DNA from: Leptospira kmetyi serovar Malaysia str. Bejo-Iso9
GTDB lineage: Bacteria; Spirochaetota; Leptospiria; Leptospirales; Leptospiraceae
DNA: 64,000 nucleotides
Assembly: GCF_000243735.2 (NCBI RefSeq)
Contig: NZ_AHMP02000003.1
Location: forward strand, 3,430,001 to 3,494,000
Direction of reading: 5' to 3'
A model generated the notes under the pieces. That model ran no database searches and had not been told where the DNA came from. It was given only the letters and a program-made list of their open reading frames with translations. Every line of letters starts with the position of its first letter. Positions within the stretch are counted from its first letter, which is position 1. This document shows positions 40,102 through 50,615 of the stretch, one piece after another. The position numbers and the translations under genes are program-made.

Positions 40102-40130
40102 GGCGGGGCTTAAACCCGCCTGAACCCTTT
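40102..40130 (+). terminator. Intrinsic terminator of the phasin-like gene
   Basis: GGCGGG (40102-40107) pairs with CCCGCC (40115-40120) around a seven-base loop, followed by TGAACCCTTTCTTCC, T-rich. It lies 22 bases after the stop. Confidence 0.7.
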
Positions 40131-40187
40131 CTTCCTTACCTTCCTTTCTCTTGACAACGCCTTCTGCTTCGATACACTCTTTTTCCT

Positions 40188-41009
40188 ATGAACAAATCCT
40201 ATGCGTTGATTTCTTGTATCGTTCTCATTCTTCTTTCGTTTCATAATTTATTTTCGCAGAACATCGTTCCCGTTCCTTCGCAACAACAAGAACAGGATAA
40301 AAACGATTCGGATCGGAATCTGAATTCGGATTCCCAAAAGGATTCGAACGCGAACGCGGCTTCGAATCCGAAATCTCCTTCTCAAAAAGAAATCCGAATG
40401 AAACGAAAATTCTTCTTCGGAGGAATTTATTTTCCGGGTTACGGTTCCGCGATTTTAGGTTGGAACGCTTGGAAGAACGTTTCCATCGGATTTCAATACT
40501 ATTCCAACTTTTCCAGAACGAACGCCGATTTCGATTCGAGATATTCTTACTTTGTAGGTTACGGAATGGCGAGACAATCCGATCGGGAATCCAAGGCAGC
40601 GGGCGGAGGAATTTTTTTGAATTACTTTCTGGCCGATTCTTCCGTTTATATTCCGATCGCGTTCGGCGGAGAATACTTTAGAAATACTAGATACGATCAG
40701 TTTATCGACACGACCGGCGCGCAGTCGTATCGTTCGGAGCGGGTTCATCTGGATTACGGTCCGCGTTATTACGCGGGAACGGGTTTGGGAGTTCGTCATC
40801 AACTCGAATCGGGATTCTTTTTCGGATTCGAAGTTCTTTTGAGGGCGTTCGCTCCGTATCATAAAAACGTTACGATCGATTCCTTGGATTACGCAAATCG
40901 TCCCGCGACCGTTACGGATTATTGGCTACGAAAAGAAGAGATCAAACGAGATCACGCGGGAAAAGTCTACGACGCGGGTTTCGATTTTGCGGTCGGTTTT
41001 TCGTATTAA
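40188..41009 (+). CDS. Probable outer-membrane beta-barrel protein
   Basis: The 273-residue product has an N-terminal signal (about 1-23, LLSFHNLFSQ, cleavage probably after the Ser) and a Gln/Asn/Ser/Asp-rich linker (24-65). The rest alternates aromatic and polar residues (FFGGIYFPGYGSAIL, YYSNFSRT, GGIFLNYFL) and ends in the aromatic-terminated strand FDFAVGFSY, as in porin-like barrels. No family is recognised. Its function is unknown. It precedes GDPD by 35 bases. Confidence 0.65.
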   Translation: MNKSYALISCIVLILLSFHNLFSQNIVPVPSQQQEQDKNDSDRNLNSDSQKDSNANAASNPKSPSQKEIRMKRKFFFGGIYFPGYGSAILGWNAWKNVSIGFQYYSNFSRTNADFDSRYSYFVGYGMARQSDRESKAAGGGIFLNYFLADSSVYIPIAFGGEYFRNTRYDQFIDTTGAQSYRSERVHLDYGPRYYAGTGLGVRHQLESGFFFGFEVLLRAFAPYHKNVTIDSLDYANRPATVTDYWLRKEEIKRDHAGKVYDAGFDFAVGFSY

Positions 41010-41044
41010 CACATCAGATAAATAGAATATACAAAGAATAGAAT

Positions 41045-41836
41045 ATGATTGAGAATCTACAAACCCGCTCCGATCTCAAAAAACCGCTCGTATTCGCCCA
41101 TCGCGGTTTCAGCGGAGAATTTCCCGAAAACACGATGATCGCGTTCCGCAAAGCGATCGATGCGAAAGCGGATCTGATCGAACTGGACGTAACCCTTTCC
41201 GAGGATCGGGAAGTGATCGTCATTCACGACGACGATCTGGATCGGACGACAAAACTTGTGGGAAACGTTCGTAGGTTCGAATCGGGAATATTAAGCGAAT
41301 TGGACGCGGGTTCCTGGTTTTCCAAAAAATTCAGAAAGGAAAAAATTCCGTTCTTACGGGACGTTCTTTTGTTGATTCGAAAATCGAAAACGGATCTGAA
41401 CATAGAAATCAAATCGACCGGGATGGATTTTTTCGTGGACGCCCGTTCCATCGAAGTTAAGGTTTTGGATCTGCTTCGCCAAAGCAAACTCGAGGATCGG
41501 ATCGTTATCTCTTCCTTTTCCTGGGAATGTTTGGAGAGAATCCGAACCCTTCATCCAAAAATCAAGTTAGGCGTTCTTGTCGGAGACGAAAGCGGAAACG
41601 TGGAAGAGGCTTTGGCTTTCGCCGAAAAAGTCGGAGCTTGGAGCGTTCATCCTTCCACGGAAGACGCTTCGGAAGAGAATTTAAAACGAATTGTGGAAAA
41701 GAATTTTTTGAGCGTCGTCTACACCGTAAACAAAACCGAAGAGATGAAACGTTACTTAGGTCGCGGTGCGGACGGACTTTTTACCAATTTCCCGAAGGAC
41801 ATGCGGAAATTATTGAGGTCGGAATTCTTCCCTTGA
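41045..41836 (+). CDS. Glycerophosphodiester phosphodiesterase
   Basis: The 263-residue TIM barrel hydrolyses glycerophosphodiesters to an alcohol and glycerol 3-phosphate. Recognisable are VFAHRGFSGEFPENT with HRG, LIELDVTLSEDREVIVIHD with the metal ligands and HDDDLDRTT, and the middle segment NIEIKSTG. The final segment GRGADGLFTNFP is also typical. No signal peptide, so the enzyme is cytosolic. With eutBC it could supply a path from host phosphatidylethanolamine to acetaldehyde and glycerol phosphate (inference). Confidence 0.92.
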   Translation: MIENLQTRSDLKKPLVFAHRGFSGEFPENTMIAFRKAIDAKADLIELDVTLSEDREVIVIHDDDLDRTTKLVGNVRRFESGILSELDAGSWFSKKFRKEKIPFLRDVLLLIRKSKTDLNIEIKSTGMDFFVDARSIEVKVLDLLRQSKLEDRIVISSFSWECLERIRTLHPKIKLGVLVGDESGNVEEALAFAEKVGAWSVHPSTEDASEENLKRIVEKNFLSVVYTVNKTEEMKRYLGRGADGLFTNFPKDMRKLLRSEFFP

Positions 41837-41915
41837 AGTTGAATTGTAACTTCGTCGTAATCAATATCCAACATAAATCCTTCAAATTTTACATTTAGGA
41901 ACATCACTCGTATCT

Positions 41916-42965
41916 ATGAAAAATTTTTTCTCCGCGATTCGTTTCGCACTCAACACACGCAATAATTCCGCGAAAGGAATCTCGGAAGAGGAACTTCAAC
42001 TCACGATCGGAAAAGAATCCGTGGGCGTTCTTAAATTCTTTCCCGAAAACAAAACGAAGTTCAAAGGAACCATTCTCGCTGTGAACGGAATGGCTTATCT
42101 CGGAAATCAAGATCCTCGTTTTAAGGCGGTTTGCAGAGGAATGGCTTCCTGCGGCTTTTTGGTTTTTTCTCCTCAGATGCAGGAGATCAGCGAATTCAAA
42201 ATCAAACTCGAAAGTATCGAAAAGATCAAAGGATTGATTTTGAATCTTTCCTCCGATCCGGAGTTTTGTCCCGATGGAAGAATTTCCTTATTAGCCCCTT
42301 CGTTTTCGGCGAGTATGGGTTTGATCGCGGCGGCCGAACCGGAAGTGGGTCAAAGGGTTAAATCGATTTGTACGATCGGCGCTTACGGAAACGTTCAAAC
42401 GACTTTGGATTATCTGATGTCGGCCGAAGGTTCGGACGAGTATGGAAGAATGATTCTTCTTTGGAACTTCGTTCATTTCGGAATCGGTGAAAACGAAGAA
42501 GTGCGTAAGGCGTTACACGCGAGCATTTTGGACGGAAGTATTCTTAGGGAAGCTCCCGAACTTCCGAAGGTTCTTGAAAACATGGAGCCCGCAAATCGGG
42601 AAATCTTTTTTAAACTCAAAGAGGATAAGGAATATCGATCGGAGATCTGGGATAGAATCGTTCGTAACGCGGGGCCGTTCCGTTCTTTTTTACAGGATCT
42701 TCAGGTTTACAATAAACTTGAAGACTTAAGAGCTCATGTCGCTTTGATTCACGGTGTGGAGGACAACGTCGTTCCCGCTTCGGAATCGACTTTGATCTTG
42801 GAAAGATTGTTGGAAAGGGATCTTCCTCAAAACAGATCCAAGCTCGTGTTGACTCCGTTGATTTCTCACGGAGATATCGGTATTACTCTAAAGACATTGC
42901 CCGCTTTGTTCAATCTCTTGGGCGGCTTTGCGTTCTTTTTCCGTCACGCCGCCTCTAAGATTTAA
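41916..42965 (+). CDS. Alpha/beta hydrolase-like protein
   Basis: The 349-residue protein has a hydrolase-type strand-turn KGTILAVNGMAYLGNQDPRF, and a nucleophile-like ISLLAPSFSASMGLIAAA, with Ser in a non-standard SFSAS setting, and a late HG motif ALIHGVEDNVVPASESTL that resembles the Asp-turn plus LVLTPLISHGDI with the potential catalytic His. The family is likely serine hydrolase without an assigned substrate. Upstream of it is the GDPD gene, 79 bases apart. Confidence 0.72.
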   Translation: MKNFFSAIRFALNTRNNSAKGISEEELQLTIGKESVGVLKFFPENKTKFKGTILAVNGMAYLGNQDPRFKAVCRGMASCGFLVFSPQMQEISEFKIKLESIEKIKGLILNLSSDPEFCPDGRISLLAPSFSASMGLIAAAEPEVGQRVKSICTIGAYGNVQTTLDYLMSAEGSDEYGRMILLWNFVHFGIGENEEVRKALHASILDGSILREAPELPKVLENMEPANREIFFKLKEDKEYRSEIWDRIVRNAGPFRSFLQDLQVYNKLEDLRAHVALIHGVEDNVVPASESTLILERLLERDLPQNRSKLVLTPLISHGDIGITLKTLPALFNLLGGFAFFFRHAASKI

Positions 42966-43006
42966 GAATTAGGATCTAAGACTTAAGTTCAAGTTTCGGG
43001 GGAGAA

Positions 43007-43438
<432 letters not shown>

Positions 43439-43476
43439 TGCGAAACTCAAACTCCTAAACGATAAGGATCTATGTG

Positions 43477-43508
<32 letters not shown>

Positions 43509-43565
43509 TGAATTCCATCTCTAAAACTTCTTGTCATAGAAAAGCTAGAGAGGGAGCCTACTCGT

Positions 43566-44053
<488 letters not shown>

Positions 44054-44054
<1 letters not shown>

Positions 44055-44488
44055 TGGAAGAAAGACCTCTTTTTATTCCTCCCGGCGGACCTCCGGGTCC
44101 CATTCCGGGTTTACAAACCGTTTTTCAAGCGGTTGGGGAGAATTCGATTCGCCAACTGGTTTCAGACTTTTACGATCAAATTCCGCAAAGCCCGATCGCT
44201 TTTATGTTTCCCGAAGGTTTGGAAGAGAGTAAAATTAAATCCGCCGATTTTTTGATTCAAGTAACGGGAGGTCCTCCGTTGTATTCTCAGAACTACGGAC
44301 CTCCGAGAATGCGTGCGAGACATCTTCCGTTTCCGATCGACGAAAAGGCGAGAAGGGTTTGGCTTTCCTGTTATCGAAAGGCTTTGGACGATTGGAACGC
44401 GGATTCTTCCGTTAAGGAAATTCTTTGGAATTTTTTTAAGGACTTTTCCGCGTGGATGGTGAACTTGGAGAGCAAAACGGAGGAATAA
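44054..44488 (+). CDS. Truncated hemoglobin-type globin
   Basis: The 144-residue protein begins at the ATG in TGATG, overlapping the RppH stop by one base. Evident globin segments are [13 protein letters not shown] and [19 protein letters not shown], followed by [17 protein letters not shown]; the proximal His lies in [10 protein letters not shown], which is the group II truncated hemoglobin pattern. Such proteins bind oxygen, NO or sulfide. It has an odd Pro/Gly-rich N-terminal tail ([13 protein letters not shown]). Confidence 0.85.
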
Positions 44489-44490
44489 GA

Positions 44491-44778
44491 ATGGGATCCA
44501 AAAATAATTCGAGAGCGAAGATCTTAGTGCGCGGAAAAGTGCAGGGCGTGGGGTTCCGCTATTATATTCTCCAGAGAGCGCAAGAATGTAGACTCAGCGG
44601 ATTCACTCAAAATCTTCCGGGCGGAGAAGTGGAAACCGTGGTCGAAGGCGATAAAATGTTCATCGAAGATCTTTACAAAGCGATTCAAAGAGGACCGAAG
44701 GGTTCGGAAATCAAAGAAGCCGTTATTTCTTGGGAAGAACCGAAAGGGAACTTTAGAACTTTCGAAATTAAAAAGTGA
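44491..44778 (+). CDS. acyP: Acylphosphatase
   Basis: AcyP hydrolyses carboxyl-phosphate bonds. The ATG at 44491 has a strong AGGAATAAGA site and gives 95 residues. The catalytic Arg lies in VQGVGFRYYI and the catalytic Asn in GFTQNLPGGEVE. The gene starts two bases after the globin stop and overlaps the next gene by four bases, so the four are one operon. Confidence 0.92.
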   Translation: MGSKNNSRAKILVRGKVQGVGFRYYILQRAQECRLSGFTQNLPGGEVETVVEGDKMFIEDLYKAIQRGPKGSEIKEAVISWEEPKGNFRTFEIKK

Positions 44779-45254
44779 TTCTATTCTCGATTTCTGTTCT
44801 AGTTTTCGCGCTCTTTTTTCTGGTTTTGTATCCTGCATTCTTTCGTTCGAGAATTTCTTTTATGGGAATCGTTTTTCTTATACTTTCTATTTCGTTTATC
44901 GCGTTTGTGATTTTCAACGGAGTCACATCCGTATGGGACATCATGGAATATTTATCGTATTTTTTTATGGCCCTCGGCGGTTTTTATTTCCTTAAACTTT
45001 TATTGGGTTTGTTTGGGCCCGACTCCAAAAGAAAACGAAACGAAAACAACTCGAACGATTGGAGCACGAGCATGGATTCGGGTAGCTTGAACCATTTTGG
45101 AAATTCAATCGACTCGGAAAACTCAAACCATTCTTCTTTTTGGGATTGGATCGGCGGCGATTCGGGAGATTCCGGTAGTTCCGATGGAAGCGACGGCGGC
45201 GGTGATTCCGGGGGAGGAGACGGCGGAGGCGGGGACGGCGGTGGAGGAGATTGA
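44775..45254 (+). CDS. Small membrane protein with Gly/Asp-rich tail
   Basis: The GTG start at 44775 overlaps the acyP stop by four bases (GTGA). The 159-residue product has three membrane segments within residues 1-78, then a polar Asn/Ser-rich linker, then a low-complexity tail of Gly, Ser and Asp ending in GGGDGGGGD repeats. No signal for a known family. The tail resembles the Gly-rich ends of TPM/YgcG-like proteins, but without the fold. Confidence 0.7.
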   Translation: MILFSISVLVFALFFLVLYPAFFRSRISFMGIVFLILSISFIAFVIFNGVTSVWDIMEYLSYFFMALGGFYFLKLLLGLFGPDSKRKRNENNSNDWSTSMDSGSLNHFGNSIDSENSNHSSFWDWIGGDSGDSGSSDGSDGGGDSGGGDGGGGDGGGGD

Positions 45255-45279
45255 AACTCGAATTTGATTTCCGTTTCGT

Positions 45280-46875
45280 CTAACGCGAGCGAGGTTTGGA
45301 TTTCGGATCGGGCGCAACCTCGGTCACTGCGTTTTCGGAATCGATCAACGTTTCGCTCAACCATTCCGCTCGGATCTTTTCCAGTTGTTTCTTTCGATTT
45401 TCCTTATATGCGATTTCCCTGCTGAGTTGTTCGAACTGGGTGATCGATTCCTCGTGTTCCAAGGAACTTTCGAGCAATCCGTACGCTCCCAAGAAATTTA
45501 ACACCCTCGAAAACCAGGAAAGATTTTCCTTATAACAGGTATATTTCAGACGAAGCAAGGCCGGTTTGAAATCCGGATGCGAATACAAATGTCCGAGAAC
45601 GCTTTTTTCCTTTTTCAAAAGATATAAGAAATTCCTAATGAGATCCGTTTTGAAGGAATATTTCTCCGTCATCAATCGAATCAAGGAAAGAATGGTGTCG
45701 TCCTTTTTGTTGCAAAGACAGGCGATCTTTTTTCCCTTTTCGTACCAATCGCAGGAAATACAATCCGGATCTCTTTTGAGATTGTCCACGATCGAATACG
45801 AAAACTCTCGATCCTCGTCGAGATTGATCGTGACGAACTGCGAAAGGGTTTGATTCTTCATCGACATCATCGTCTTGAGCATCTTGATCGATTTGAGTTC
45901 TTCCGCGGACGCTCGGATGTTCCTTTCCTGGTCGTGTTTTTTGGAAATGTAGTTGGCGAGTATTAGAAAATCCTGAAACGATTGGGGAATTAAATCCTCC
46001 AGAGATTCTCCTATGATTTTCAATTCGTCCTGTACGAATTTTTCCTCGATCCCGGAGATCGGCCCGACGTGATTCGGATCGATTACGATCTCTTTTCTGT
46101 ATTCGGAAACGAGTCTCCAGGCTTCCGGAAATCGCTCTTTAAGTCTTTTGGAGAATTGATTGAGATAATAACCTTTTAGGATGTCGAACGCCTTGCCCGA
46201 AAGTTCGTCTGCGACGTGAAACAATCCGGTCGTTTTTGTGACGGCAATATATTCACTTTCTTGAATGTTTTCGAGGATAAAACGGATCGAATCGGCGACG
46301 GTTTCCTCCTTTAAAAGTTCCTCGAACGTGAAGGAATGAATCCACTTCTTGATGCTGAACGATTCTTTGACGAAATTCCCCGCCGCCGTTCCCGCGATCA
46401 GATATTCGAATATGGATACGAGTTCGCTGATCTGGAACGGTTCGCACCCGAGAATGTAGTTCTGAATCGCAAACGCGGATTTACTGAGGCTGTTGAGATA
46501 GATTTCCTTGAGATTTTCACGGTTCGATTTCTTAAATTCTTTTTCGGATACGAGACAAAGACAAACCGTAAGTTGGCTCGTTTCTGGAAGAAATTTAAAT
46601 TCCGGAAAAACGAAAATCAGATTTTCGTCCGAAAGTTTTTTCAACGTGTTTACGTAGATGGGTTTGGAACCTTCGTCCTTCCACACTTTCAGAATCTTAC
46701 CGGAAAAAAATCCTTCCAAGGTCGTGTGATTTCGGATCTGATACAGGATTTCAATTTCTTTCGGACTTAGGAAGATAGCTTCCTGAGCGGTCGCGTCGGC
46801 TTCGTTCTTCAGATATAAATACGAAGGCATGAGGTCTTGGTATTTTTCATGATCGTAAAGCGAATCCGTATCCAA
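45280..46875 (-). CDS. Large hypothetical protein, no family recognised
   Basis: The frame is open from 46962, but the TTG at 46875 has AGAGG seven bases upstream and gives 531 residues; an ATG at 46830 is a shorter alternative. The product is soluble and helical, with LSPKEIEILYQIRNHTTLEG near the N-terminus (possible winged helix) and a Cys cluster, CISCDWYEKGKKIACLC, near residue 390, that could bind metal. The C-terminal 50 residues are a basic-acid coiled coil. It stands alone between two convergent/divergent genes. No function. Confidence 0.7.
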   Translation of the reverse strand: MDTDSLYDHEKYQDLMPSYLYLKNEADATAQEAIFLSPKEIEILYQIRNHTTLEGFFSGKILKVWKDEGSKPIYVNTLKKLSDENLIFVFPEFKFLPETSQLTVCLCLVSEKEFKKSNRENLKEIYLNSLSKSAFAIQNYILGCEPFQISELVSIFEYLIAGTAAGNFVKESFSIKKWIHSFTFEELLKEETVADSIRFILENIQESEYIAVTKTTGLFHVADELSGKAFDILKGYYLNQFSKRLKERFPEAWRLVSEYRKEIVIDPNHVGPISGIEEKFVQDELKIIGESLEDLIPQSFQDFLILANYISKKHDQERNIRASAEELKSIKMLKTMMSMKNQTLSQFVTINLDEDREFSYSIVDNLKRDPDCISCDWYEKGKKIACLCNKKDDTILSLIRLMTEKYSFKTDLIRNFLYLLKKEKSVLGHLYSHPDFKPALLRLKYTCYKENLSWFSRVLNFLGAYGLLESSLEHEESITQFEQLSREIAYKENRKKQLEKIRAEWLSETLIDSENAVTEVAPDPKSKPRSR

Positions 46876-47040
46876 AAACGCACCTCTTGCAACGAACGTA
46901 AAACGAAGACTTAACGATTTTATATTACATAGAAATCGAAAATAGCAAAAAAAATATTCCAAGGAATTAATATACGGGTATAAAATCGAAGGATTCCGAA
47001 TTCGGATCGGAATCGTTTAGGGTTGCGTTCGCTTAATAAA

Positions 47041-47056
47041 ATGCCATATTTGGCAT
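47041..47056. promoter_or_regulatory. Palindromic operator-like site upstream of the aldo/keto reductase
   Basis: ATGCCATATTTGGCAT is an inverted repeat with arms ATGCCA/TGGCAT around TATT, 23 bases before the start. It overlaps the likely -10 region (a TTGCGT at 47023-47028 would place it 17 bases downstream). A repressor or activator site is plausible. Confidence 0.4.
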
Positions 47057-47078
47057 TGTCATACTTGGGGGAAATTCC

Positions 47079-48101
47079 TTGAAAAAAAGAAGATTGGGTA
47101 AGTCCGGAATGGTCGTTTCGGAAATCTGTATGGGAACGATGACCTTCGGTTCCACTTGCGACGAAGCGGAGGCGTTTCGAATCTTAGACAGGGCTTACGA
47201 GGCCGGGATCGACTTTTATGATATGGCTGAAATTTATCCGGTTCCGCCTGATGCGAGTTACGTGCACGAAACGGAAAAGATTTTCGGCAAATGGTTGAGA
47301 ACGAAAAAGAGAGATTCGGTTTTGATCGCTACGAAGGTCTGCGGTCCGGGGCACGGTTGGTTCGTTCCGCCGGTTCGAGAAGGAAAGACCGCGCTCGATC
47401 GAAGAAATATCCGAGTCGCGATCGAAGGAAGTCTTCACAGACTCGGAACGGATTATGTGGATCTGTATCAAACTCATTGGCCCGATAACGATTTCGGTTA
47501 CGAGGAAACTCTCGAAGTTCTCACGGAGTTGATTCACGAAGGAAAGGTTCGTTATATCGGCAACAGCAACGAAACCCCTTGGGGAATGATGAAAAGTCTC
47601 GCGGTTTCCGAACGATTCGGATTCTCGCGTTACGAATCCATTCAGAATAATTTCAGCATATTAAACCGAAGATTCGAAGACGCGTTAGCCGACATCTGTA
47701 AAAGGGAAAGTGTGAGTCTTCTGTCTTATTCTCCTTTGGCCGGAGGAGTTCTCACCGGAAAATACAATTCTCCCGATCCTCCGCAAAACGCGAGGTTCAG
47801 CCGTTATCTTAGCGCGAGTTCTCCCGAACGACAAAGAAGGATGGCGCATCGTTTTTTAAACGAAGGCACGTTAGCTTCCACTGCGAAGCTCGAAAAGATC
47901 GCGCAGGAAGCGGGAATGTCCGCGACGGTTCTCGCGGTGGCTTGGTCCAAACAACACGACTTCGTCGCGTCTACGATCATAGGCGCGAATACGGCGGAAC
48001 AGTTGGAGGAAAGTCTTAAAGCCGCGAACGTGATTCTTCCCGACGACGTTTTGAAAAAGATTGACGAGGTTTCGAAAGAGATTCCTTATCCGATGGGATA
48101 A
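47079..48101 (+). CDS. Aldo/keto reductase
   Basis: The 340-residue NADPH-dependent oxidoreductase starts at TTG 47079 with GGGGGAA nine bases upstream. It begins [20 protein letters not shown] and has the catalytic Asp/Tyr in [10 protein letters not shown], the Lys in IATKVCGPG and the His in [10 protein letters not shown]. The C-terminal nucleotide-binding segment [16 protein letters not shown] is typical of Tas/YghZ-type reductases. The stop overlaps that of the convergent ktrA gene by 16 bases. Confidence 0.92.
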   Translation: MKKRRLGKSGMVVSEICMGTMTFGSTCDEAEAFRILDRAYEAGIDFYDMAEIYPVPPDASYVHETEKIFGKWLRTKKRDSVLIATKVCGPGHGWFVPPVREGKTALDRRNIRVAIEGSLHRLGTDYVDLYQTHWPDNDFGYEETLEVLTELIHEGKVRYIGNSNETPWGMMKSLAVSERFGFSRYESIQNNFSILNRRFEDALADICKRESVSLLSYSPLAGGVLTGKYNSPDPPQNARFSRYLSASSPERQRRMAHRFLNEGTLASTAKLEKIAQEAGMSATVLAVAWSKQHDFVASTIIGANTAEQLEESLKAANVILPDDVLKKIDEVSKEIPYPMG

Positions 48102-48805
48102 GCGTTCGTAAATTTTTTGATACTTTCCGAACTTCCGAATAGGATCAGAATTTCCTTCTCTTGGAAAACCGTTTTCGAATCCGGAAGAAAGACGGAACCT
48201 TCCCGAATCTTCGAATCGTCTCCGTTCGAATCCGCTTTTCTTACGGCGACGAGATTGAGTTGGAATTTTTCTCGAAGATTCAATTCTTTTAATGTTTTTC
48301 CGTAAAGATGCGAAGATATCTCCACTTCGAAAAGGCTGTATTCTTCGCTTAACAAAGTCGCCTTTCTGACTCCCTGATAACTGAGTTGTTCCGCCATGGA
48401 AGCGGCGGCTCTTTCCTCGGGATTGAACAGTTTTTCGATTCCGATCATCTGAAGAATTTTTCGATTCACTTCGGAATGATAACGAACGTGAAGAGAATCA
48501 AGATTCATTTCCTTTAAATGATACGCGGTCGTGATCAAGGATTCGAAATTTTCCGCGAGCGCGACGACGATCTCGTCCATGTCTTCCAGATCCAATTCTT
48601 CCAAAGAGGATTTGTTGCTCGTGTCCACACAAACCGCCAAGGCGCAGTGATCCTTGATCTCTTCGATGACCTTGATGTCCCTGTCGATGGCGGTAACTTC
48701 GTGGCCGTTTTCGTTGAGATAAATCACGAGAGCCTTTCCGAATTCTCCCAAGCCGATGACCGCGATTCTTTTCTTACGGGTTTTGTTTTTTCTTTTGGTC
48801 GTCAC
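48086..48805 (-). CDS. ktrA: KtrA/TrkA potassium uptake regulatory subunit
   Basis: This 239-residue protein is the cytosolic RCK (regulator of K+ conductance) subunit. It has the Rossmann motif [13 protein letters not shown] (about 15-27), the conserved Asp in TAIDRD and a C-terminal TrkA-C domain ([20 protein letters not shown]). It binds ATP/ADP or NAD(H) and gates KtrB. It lies ten bases after ktrB, the last of a three-gene minus unit. The final residues are read from the same palindrome as the aldo/keto reductase's C-terminus. Confidence 0.93.
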   Translation of the reverse strand: MTTKRKNKTRKKRIAVIGLGEFGKALVIYLNENGHEVTAIDRDIKVIEEIKDHCALAVCVDTSNKSSLEELDLEDMDEIVVALAENFESLITTAYHLKEMNLDSLHVRYHSEVNRKILQMIGIEKLFNPEERAAASMAEQLSYQGVRKATLLSEEYSLFEVEISSHLYGKTLKELNLREKFQLNLVAVRKADSNGDDSKIREGSVFLPDSKTVFQEKEILILFGSSESIKKFTNAYPIG

Positions 48806-48815
48806 GACGCGCCTC

Positions 48816-50615
48816 CTATCCGACGATAATCGATTCTTCCGGATATGTAAGACCGGATTTTTTTCCCTTAGGAACGAACGCGATGAGGATCGTCAACATT
48901 CCCACGCGACCGCAAAACATCGTAAAACAGATCAGAAGTTTTCCGGGTGAGGTCAAAGAGGAAGTGATCCCTCTCGAAAGTCCCGCGGTTCCGAACGCGG
49001 AAACGACCTCGTAACAAAGATCGATGAAGGCCGCGTTCTCCGTACAGGTCAAAAAGAAAATTCCGAAGAAGATCAGAAACAAGGAAACCAAAATTCCGGC
49101 CGAAGCCCTGGAAACGGAACCGGAGGAGATTCTTCTTCCGAACATTTCCAAATCCTCTTTGCCTCGGATATGATTGAACAACTGGAGAATGGAAACCGCG
49201 AGCGTCGTCGTTTTAATCCCGCCTCCGGTGGAATTCGGAGAAGCCCCCACCCACATCAGAAACAAGGAAACGAATACCATCGGAATTCCCATTTTAGAAA
49301 TACTTAATGTATTAAAACCCGCCGTCCTCGTGCTCACCGAATAAAAAAGAGAATGGAAAATTCCGTCTCCGGTTTCGAGTCCGGCTAACGTGTTTTTAAA
49401 TTCCAACACGTAATACGAAGCCGTGCCGAGCACGATCAAACCGAAAGACATCGTGAGGATCAACTTGGCTCCGAGTTCCATTCTTTTGGGAACGTCCCCG
49501 ATCCGCAACGTCCAGTGAATCAGATGATGCACCGTGGGGAATCCGAGTCCGCCTAACACGATCAAGACCATCACCACGGATAAGAATCCTCTTTGATCCA
49601 GCATCCATTCGTTTTCGAATCCTTGCGGAAACGTGGAAAAACCCGCGTTGCAAAAAGAACTCACGGAATGAAAGAGAGAATGAAAGATCCGGTTTTTCAA
49701 ATCCGTTTCGTTCGTATCGGGATACGATAAAAAAATCAATAAGGCGCCTAACGCTTCTATTAGAAAAGTCTGAAGCGCCACTTGTTTTAAAACGAAGGAC
49801 GCTCTTCCCACGCTTTCCTGACTGAAAAGATCCTTGATGAGAAGTTTGTTCGTAACGCTGACCTGACCCGCCAAAAAGATCGCGAAAAAAACCGTAAGGG
49901 TCATCAGACCCAGACCGCCGATCTGGATCAAAACCATAAGAATCGTTTGTCCGGTTCCGGTGAGCGTCGTCGCGACGTTGATCGTGCTCAAACCGGTGAC
50001 ACAAACCGCGCTGACCACAGTGAAAAAAATATCGATCGTAGGAATCGAAACGGCTTGAGCTCTCGGCGCGGATAAGGCGAGCGTTCCGAGGAGAATCAAA
50101 ATTCCGAAACTTCCCGTGATGACGAGAGAAGGACTGATTTGTCTGTAATTGAGAAGATCCGTTTTTCGGATCAGACGGGAAAAGTTGCTGAACAACAAAA
50201 AGATCTGACTGAAAGAAAGAAACGCCAAACTCGCGTCTTCTCCGCTCAAGGAGTTTAAGGTGAGAAGTTCGTAAATTTCCTGACTGATGATTTCCTGAAA
50301 CACGAGAAGAAACACGACGACGGCTTCGGTGATATGCGTTTTGAGATATTCCAAAAGATTGCCGGTTACGAAAAGAAAGGACAAGGCCTCGTAGATCACG
50401 AGAGAAACCACGATGACGTTTACAAGAAGACGAATCCAATGCGTCCAAGAGTGGGGAAAATAAAATCCGTAGATAAGGATCAAAAGACAAAGAGAAACGA
50501 ATCCGCAAAACGAATAATAGATTCTTAAATAAGAATGGATATGGGATTGATAAAAAAAGGCGGCCTTGCTTCGAGCATTCAAAAATCTGAATATACTTTC
50601 CTTTAAGGAAGTCAT
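48816..50615 (-). CDS. ktrB: KtrB/TrkH potassium transporter with N-terminal membrane extension
   Basis: The 599-residue protein carries the superfamily filters [10 protein letters not shown] (about 202-211), [20 protein letters not shown] and [10 protein letters not shown]. Unlike the paralogue at 727, whose first filter is near residue 61, it has about 140 additional N-terminal residues with four hydrophobic segments (about 30-50, 60-85, 95-115, 125-145). The stop of the gene upstream overlaps its ATG by one base. It forms the K+-conducting subunit with KtrA. Confidence 0.93.
   Translation of the reverse strand: MTSLKESIFRFLNARSKAAFFYQSHIHSYLRIYYSFCGFVSLCLLILIYGFYFPHSWTHWIRLLVNVIVVSLVIYEALSFLFVTGNLLEYLKTHITEAVVVFLLVFQEIISQEIYELLTLNSLSGEDASLAFLSFSQIFLLFSNFSRLIRKTDLLNYRQISPSLVITGSFGILILLGTLALSAPRAQAVSIPTIDIFFTVVSAVCVTGLSTINVATTLTGTGQTILMVLIQIGGLGLMTLTVFFAIFLAGQVSVTNKLLIKDLFSQESVGRASFVLKQVALQTFLIEALGALLIFLSYPDTNETDLKNRIFHSLFHSVSSFCNAGFSTFPQGFENEWMLDQRGFLSVVMVLIVLGGLGFPTVHHLIHWTLRIGDVPKRMELGAKLILTMSFGLIVLGTASYYVLEFKNTLAGLETGDGIFHSLFYSVSTRTAGFNTLSISKMGIPMVFVSLFLMWVGASPNSTGGGIKTTTLAVSILQLFNHIRGKEDLEMFGRRISSGSVSRASAGILVSLFLIFFGIFFLTCTENAAFIDLCYEVVSAFGTAGLSRGITSSLTSPGKLLICFTMFCGRVGMLTILIAFVPKGKKSGLTYPEESIIVG

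Noticed and set aside
49396..50508. A 370-codon open frame on the minus strand inside ktrB
   Set aside because: It is Arg/Ser-rich, in another frame of the ktrB gene and without family similarity: a frame shadow.
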